This document shows, one piece after another, positions 6,434 through 10,213 of a stretch of DNA of 10,213 nt. Origin of the DNA: JAXGPP01 sp964436865. Its GTDB lineage: Bacteria; Planctomycetota; Planctomycetia; Pirellulales; Thermoguttaceae. Every line of letters begins with the position of its first letter. The stretch's first letter is position 1. Below the pieces are notes generated by a model, which was given only the letters and a program-made list of their open reading frames with translations, ran no database searches and was not told where the DNA came from. Made by a program: the position numbers and the translations under genes. The stretch lies in contig CAYTFK010000258.1 of the NCBI GenBank assembly GCA_964436865.1, forward strand, positions 1-10,213, in the 5' to 3' direction.

Positions 6434-8091
6434 GTCTTCGAGGCGTGGTGCTTGTGTTTGCAATCGCGGCTGCGACGGTCGGGCAGGCAGAAGATCACCT
6501 GCCCGTGTTTACCGACGTCACCGAGGAAGCAGGAATCCATTTCAAGCACAGCTACGGCGATATGGATCTGAGCAACATCGTCGAAGGAACCGGCTCGGGC
6601 GGCATGTTCTTCGATTACAACGGCGATGGTTGGCTCGACATCTACCTGCCCAATGGCCGCTGGCTGGCCGACGTGAACGACAATCGAGGCCGCTCGCTTC
6701 GCGGCAAACTGAAGAACTGCCTGCTTCGCAACAACCGTGACGGGACGTTTACCGATGTCACCGACGAGGCAGGGGTGGGCGGCGGCGAGGGCTACGGCGT
6801 CGGTTGCTCGGCCGCCGACTACGACAACGACGGCGATCTCGATCTCTACGTGCTCAACTACGGCCCCAACACGTTCTACCGCAACAACGGCGACGGCACC
6901 TTCACCGACGAGTCTCGAGAGTCGGGTCTGGCCGACGCCCGCTGGAGCCTCTCTGCCCCCTGGTTCGACTACGACGGCGACGGCGACCTGGACGTCTTCG
7001 TGGCCAATTACCTCCAATACGACGGCGGCAAGTTCCGCGCGTTCTACGCGCCGACGGGGTATCCGGGACCCTTGAGCTACCACGGTCAACCGGATGCCCT
7101 GTACCGCAACAACGGCGACGGCACCTTTACCGACGTTGCGAAGGAGGCAGGCGTCTATCATACGGAGGGTCGAGGGATGAGCGCCACGGTGGATGACCTC
7201 GACGGCGACGGGCGGCTCGACATCTATGTAGCCAACGACGCTATGGAGAACAACTTCTTCCGCAACTCGGGGGGCGGCAAGTTCGCCGACGAGGCTCTGG
7301 AACGCGGCCTCGGTTTCGGCGAAGGCGGGCAGGGTGTCTCGTCGATGGGGCCTACGATTGGCGACGTGGACTCCGACGGGCGTCTCGACATCTACATTCC
7401 CGACATGGGTTACGGCTGCCTCATGGTGAACCGCGGCGATTATTTCGAGGACCGCACGGCCTCCTCGAAGCTGGCCGTCGTATGCGGTCAGTATACCGGA
7501 TGGGGAGGCGTGTTGTTTGATTACGACAACGACGGCCATCTCGACATTTTCGTGGCCAACGGGGACGCCCACCACGAGTATCCGGAAGAAGACGTGCTGA
7601 TGCGTAATGACGGCACCGGCAATTTCATCGATGTCGCCAGACAGTCGGGCGACTATTTCGCCCGCAAGTACGTCGGCCGCGGCGCGGTATCGGGCGACTA
7701 CGATAATGACGGCGACCTCGATCTGCTGGTGGTGAATTTGAACGATCATCCGAGGTTGCTGCGGAACGATGGCGGTAATCGAAATCGGTGGCTCAAGATC
7801 GACGCGCGGCTGCCAGGTGGCAAATCGAACGCCGTGGGCGCGCGAATCGTCGTGAGAGCGGGCGACCACACCCAGTCTCGCACCGTCATCCCGGTAACCG
7901 GGTATTGCTCGCAGGTCGACCCGCGGGCCCAGTTCGGGCTCGGTCAGGCGGAGAAGGCCGACGCGGTCGAGATCCGCTGGCCAAACGGTACGGTGACCGA
8001 ACTCAAGGACGTTGCCGCCGGTCAGATCCTGACCGTGGTTCAGGACGCCGCCAAGGCGAAGATGGCAACCAACGCGCGACAAGTCGAATAG
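6430..8091 (+). CDS. Secreted FG-GAP/VCBS repeat protein with ASPIC/UnbV domain (CRTAC1-like)
   Basis: A 553-residue protein starting at GTG, with the GTGA overlap to the preceding stop indicating translational coupling. Residues 1-20 are a signal peptide, cleaved after GQA. Seven calcium-loop motifs of the form DxDxDGxxD begin at residues 62, 130, 180, 256, 312, 364 and 423 (for example DYDNDGDLDLYV), as expected for an integrin-alpha-like seven-bladed propeller. Residues about 452-540 form an ASPIC/UnbV domain, recognisable by NRWLKIDARLPGGKSNAVGA, FGLGQAEKADAVEIRWPNG and a final VAAGQILTVV. Such proteins are extracytoplasmic; their biochemical role is mostly unknown, and carbohydrate or protein binding is usually assumed. 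Lying between two haem protein genes, it may be a scaffold or binding partner of a redox complex (inference). It contains no CXXCH motif of its own. Confidence 0.9.
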   Translation: MSLRGVVLVFAIAAATVGQAEDHLPVFTDVTEEAGIHFKHSYGDMDLSNIVEGTGSGGMFFDYNGDGWLDIYLPNGRWLADVNDNRGRSLRGKLKNCLLRNNRDGTFTDVTDEAGVGGGEGYGVGCSAADYDNDGDLDLYVLNYGPNTFYRNNGDGTFTDESRESGLADARWSLSAPWFDYDGDGDLDVFVANYLQYDGGKFRAFYAPTGYPGPLSYHGQPDALYRNNGDGTFTDVAKEAGVYHTEGRGMSATVDDLDGDGRLDIYVANDAMENNFFRNSGGGKFADEALERGLGFGEGGQGVSSMGPTIGDVDSDGRLDIYIPDMGYGCLMVNRGDYFEDRTASSKLAVVCGQYTGWGGVLFDYDNDGHLDIFVANGDAHHEYPEEDVLMRNDGTGNFIDVARQSGDYFARKYVGRGAVSGDYDNDGDLDLLVVNLNDHPRLLRNDGGNRNRWLKIDARLPGGKSNAVGARIVVRAGDHTQSRTVIPVTGYCSQVDPRAQFGLGQAEKADAVEIRWPNGTVTELKDVAAGQILTVVQDAAKAKMATNARQVE

Positions 8092-8102
8092 GTAACCGCT
8101 CG

Positions 8103-10213
8103 ATGCGACGCAAGACGCTTGTCGGATTGTTGATCTTGCTCTCTTGTCTGGCCGTGCCGTGCCTGGCACAGGAGAAGCATCCCGTATACGTTGGAGCCGC
8201 GGCGTGCGCAAGTTGCCATCAGGGCGAGACTTTCGGTCACCAGTACGGCAAGTGGCTGTTGTCGAAGCACGCCCAGGCCTACGCCGATCTGGCCAAACCT
8301 GAGGCCAGAGAGATCGCCGAGTGGAGCGGGATCCCGGTCGAGCCCCAGGAGTCGCCGATGTGCCTCGGCTGTCACTCCACGGGTGCGGAAGCCGAGGATT
8401 GGGAGAAGGATCCCGGGTTCTCGCTGCTGGACGGGGTGCAATGCGAGAAATGCCACGGGGCCGGCAGCGAGTACATGGACGTGAAGATCATGACCAACCG
8501 CGAAGCGGCCCTTGCGGCGGGTCTGATCCTGCAGACGCCCGATGATTGTATGGGTTGCCATGCGGCCAAAGGATCGCATGACGCCGTTCTCAAGCGCCCG
8601 CCGATCGACATCGCCGCGGCCTGGCAGGCGATCGCCCATCCCACCCCTGAACCTTACAAGTCAGGCAAAGAGACGCCCCTTCCGCCGGTCGAATCGGCGG
8701 CGGTCGGCGCGCCGCAGTACACCGGCACAATCGCCTGCGGCGAGTGTCATAAGGGTCCCGTTTTTGGGTATCAGTACAGCAAGTGGCGCACGAGCAAGCA
8801 CGCCGATGCATTTGCCTCGCTGACGACCCCGGCGGCGGTGGAGATCGCGCGGCAAATGGGCGTCTCCGGACCGCCCGAACACGACCCCCGCTGCCTGAAG
8901 TGCCACTCGACCGCTTATCACAAGCCGGCCGGGGGCTTCCTCGATACCTTCTCGATTGCCGAAGGCGTGGGCTGTGAGTCGTGCCACGGTCCTGGCAGCC
9001 AGTATTCGCCCGAGGAGGTGATGCGCGACCCGGCAAAGGCCAAGGCGGCCGGCTTATGGGAGACGAATCGCGAGACCTGCGCCGCTTGCCACGAGAACGC
9101 CCACGGCAAGCCGTTTGATTACGAGACGGCGCTGGCGGCGATTGCGCATCCGACCGAGCCGCCAAGAGTGGTCGAGCGGCCACGGTACAAGACGCCGCAT
9201 AACCTCGCCTTCCGGCCGGACGGCAAGGAAGTGTACGTAACCTGCGAGGAATCGGACTCGGTGGCCGTGATCGACCCCGCTACTTGGACGAAGGTCGCCG
9301 AGATTGCGGTCGGCCGACATCCGATGGACGTCACTTTCAGCCCCGATGGGCGAAGGGCCTACGCGACCAATTGGCTCGACGACAGCATCTCGGTGATCGA
9401 CGTTGCAGCGCGAAAAACCGTGGCCGCGGTGCCGGTCGGCGACGAGCCTCGCGGACTGTTGACCAACCGTTCGGGCAAATACCTCTACGTGCTCAATGCC
9501 TCGACCGAGGACATTTCGGTCATCGACACCGAGTCGCTCGCCGAAGTCAAGCGGCTCGCGGCGAGTCGCAGCCCGTGGTCGCTTGCGCTGTCACCCGACG
9601 GAACGCAGATGCTGGTTACGAACGCGCTGTTCCGCCTGGGCAAGTTCCGCATGCCGTCGGTCTCCGAGGTGACGATCATCGATGCGGAGCGGGCGGTGGT
9701 GGAAGACCGCATCGCCATCCCGGATGCGAACCTCGTGCAAGGCGTCGCCTGGCATCCAAGCGGCGAGTATGCGCTGGTCACGTTGAACCGGACGAAGAAC
9801 CTTGTGCCGATGACGCGGCTCTTGCAGGGGTGGACGATCACCAATGGGCTGGCGGTGATCTGGCGCGACGGCCGCGCGGACCAGGTGCTGCTCGACGAGC
9901 CGATGATGTGCTTCCCCGATCCGGCCGACGTGGCGATCACGCCGGACGGAAGCCGGGCCCTGGTGACCAGTTCCGGCTCGGATCGCGTGGCGGTGGTCGA
10001 TCTCGAGAAGCTGACCTCGATGCTCAAAGCGGCCGACGACCACCAGCGCGAGAAGGTCTTTCCCAACCACCTGGGAAAGCCGACCGAGTTCGTTGTGAGT
10101 CACTTGCCGACGAAGAATGCCCCGCTCGGCATCGCCATTTCGCCGGACGGCCGCACCGCGCTGACGGCGAATTCGCTTGACGATTCGCTCTCGGTGATTG
10201 ATCTGACAACATT
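8103..10213 (+). CDS. Octahaem cytochrome c fused to a YVTN beta-propeller (3' end outside the window)
   Basis: I translated 703 codons from the ATG at 8103 without meeting a stop, so the gene is truncated by the right edge. Residues 1-22 are a signal peptide (MRRK, hydrophobic core, CLA-QE). Eight CXXCH motifs start at C35, C87, C114, C149, C212, C264, C291 and C326, forming two cytochrome c554-like tetrahaem units that each contain KWxxSKHAxA, where the His is a likely distal haem ligand. From about residue 362 a YVTN/surface-layer propeller follows, with repeated units such as TFSPDGRRAYATN, SISVIDVAARKTVAAVPVG and ALSPDGTQMLVTN, up to at least ISPDGRTALTANSLDDSLSVID. A TAGGT-type ribosome site overlaps the previous stop; the gap is 11 bases. 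The protein is probably an exported electron carrier or oxidoreductase subunit. Relatives often continue into further domains, so the C-terminus may hold more. Confidence 0.87.
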   Translation, partial: MRRKTLVGLLILLSCLAVPCLAQEKHPVYVGAAACASCHQGETFGHQYGKWLLSKHAQAYADLAKPEAREIAEWSGIPVEPQESPMCLGCHSTGAEAEDWEKDPGFSLLDGVQCEKCHGAGSEYMDVKIMTNREAALAAGLILQTPDDCMGCHAAKGSHDAVLKRPPIDIAAAWQAIAHPTPEPYKSGKETPLPPVESAAVGAPQYTGTIACGECHKGPVFGYQYSKWRTSKHADAFASLTTPAAVEIARQMGVSGPPEHDPRCLKCHSTAYHKPAGGFLDTFSIAEGVGCESCHGPGSQYSPEEVMRDPAKAKAAGLWETNRETCAACHENAHGKPFDYETALAAIAHPTEPPRVVERPRYKTPHNLAFRPDGKEVYVTCEESDSVAVIDPATWTKVAEIAVGRHPMDVTFSPDGRRAYATNWLDDSISVIDVAARKTVAAVPVGDEPRGLLTNRSGKYLYVLNASTEDISVIDTESLAEVKRLAASRSPWSLALSPDGTQMLVTNALFRLGKFRMPSVSEVTIIDAERAVVEDRIAIPDANLVQGVAWHPSGEYALVTLNRTKNLVPMTRLLQGWTITNGLAVIWRDGRADQVLLDEPMMCFPDPADVAITPDGSRALVTSSGSDRVAVVDLEKLTSMLKAADDHQREKVFPNHLGKPTEFVVSHLPTKNAPLGIAISPDGRTALTANSLDDSLSVIDLTT
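8187..8564 (+). repeat. Tetrahaem unit 1 (coding repeat)
   Basis: Residues 29-154 of the octahaem protein hold CXXCH motifs at C35, C87, C114 and C149. The unit aligns without gaps to the second unit (8718-9095). By hand count about 55 of the 125 positions from 29 to 153 are identical, including FG-QY-KW-SKHA, CL-CHST, GV-CE-CHG-GS-Y and AAGL. Confidence 0.85.
8718..9095 (+). repeat. Tetrahaem unit 2 (coding repeat)
   Basis: Residues 206-331 of the octahaem protein hold CXXCH motifs at C212, C264, C291 and C326. The spacings of 52, 27 and 35 residues are identical to those of unit 1, and every motif is displaced by exactly 177 residues. The shared AIAHPT segment that follows each unit is displaced by only 170, so the linker after haem 4 is seven residues shorter in unit 2. 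Confidence 0.85.

Noticed and set aside
6244..8211. A 655-codon open frame on the minus strand
   Set aside because: It lies opposite the FG-GAP gene. The repeated GAC/GGC codons of its calcium loops read on the other strand as Val/Ala-rich repeats and leave no stops. The + strand has the signal peptide, ribosome site and recognisable domains.
9284..10180. A 298-codon open frame on the + strand
   Set aside because: It is a shifted frame inside the octahaem/YVTN gene, with an Arg-rich product typical of out-of-frame high-GC reading. The true frame from 8103 is open throughout and encodes clear propeller repeats.
4451..10213. A genuine anammox hydrazine synthase cluster
   Set aside because: Only the HzsA-like architecture matches. 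The expected Tyr ligand after the first haem is missing, and no HzsB or HzsC in their usual form is present; the neighbours are an ASPIC protein and an octahaem-YVTN fusion.

Overview
The window reads as high-GC chromosomal DNA of an environmental bacterium, most likely a member of the Planctomycetota (inference). The pointers are a secreted HzsA-like propeller/cytochrome protein, an FG-GAP/ASPIC protein and a multiheme-c/YVTN-propeller fusion in one operon, plus a small exported carboxypeptidase-regulatory-like protein. All convincing genes are on the + strand.

Left part (1-3104): an ambiguous gene end at the left edge is followed by a near-consensus sigma-70 promoter (179-208). Next come a GT4 glycosyltransferase of the WbuB/WcaI type (267-1523), a gap of about 380 bases with no convincing gene, and a WecA/MraY-type polyprenyl-phosphate sugar-1-phosphate transferase (1905-3104). 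These two genes fit surface polysaccharide synthesis: the WecA-like enzyme would load the first sugar phosphate on the lipid carrier, and the GT4 enzyme would extend the chain.

Middle (3105-4450): a 330-base spacer with a perfect 8-bp dyad precedes a 185-residue exported protein with one carboxypeptidase-regulatory-like domain, a C-terminal membrane segment and an acidic tail (3435-3992). A strong intrinsic terminator follows (4055-4097). Next is a non-coding control region with two imperfect direct repeats, a good sigma-70 promoter (4166-4194) and a structured leader of about 250 bases.

Right part (4451 to the end): three tightly packed genes, with a 4-base overlap and then an 11-base gap, all encoding exported proteins. 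They are (i) an HzsA-like beta-propeller with two CXXCH haem c sites, (ii) a seven-motif FG-GAP/VCBS protein with an ASPIC/UnbV C-terminus, and (iii) an octahaem protein made of two tetrahaem units in exact 177-residue register, fused to a YVTN beta-propeller. The third gene runs off the right edge without a stop. Together they look like an extracytoplasmic electron-transfer or oxidoreductase system whose substrate cannot be read from the sequence. It is the most interesting part of the window.
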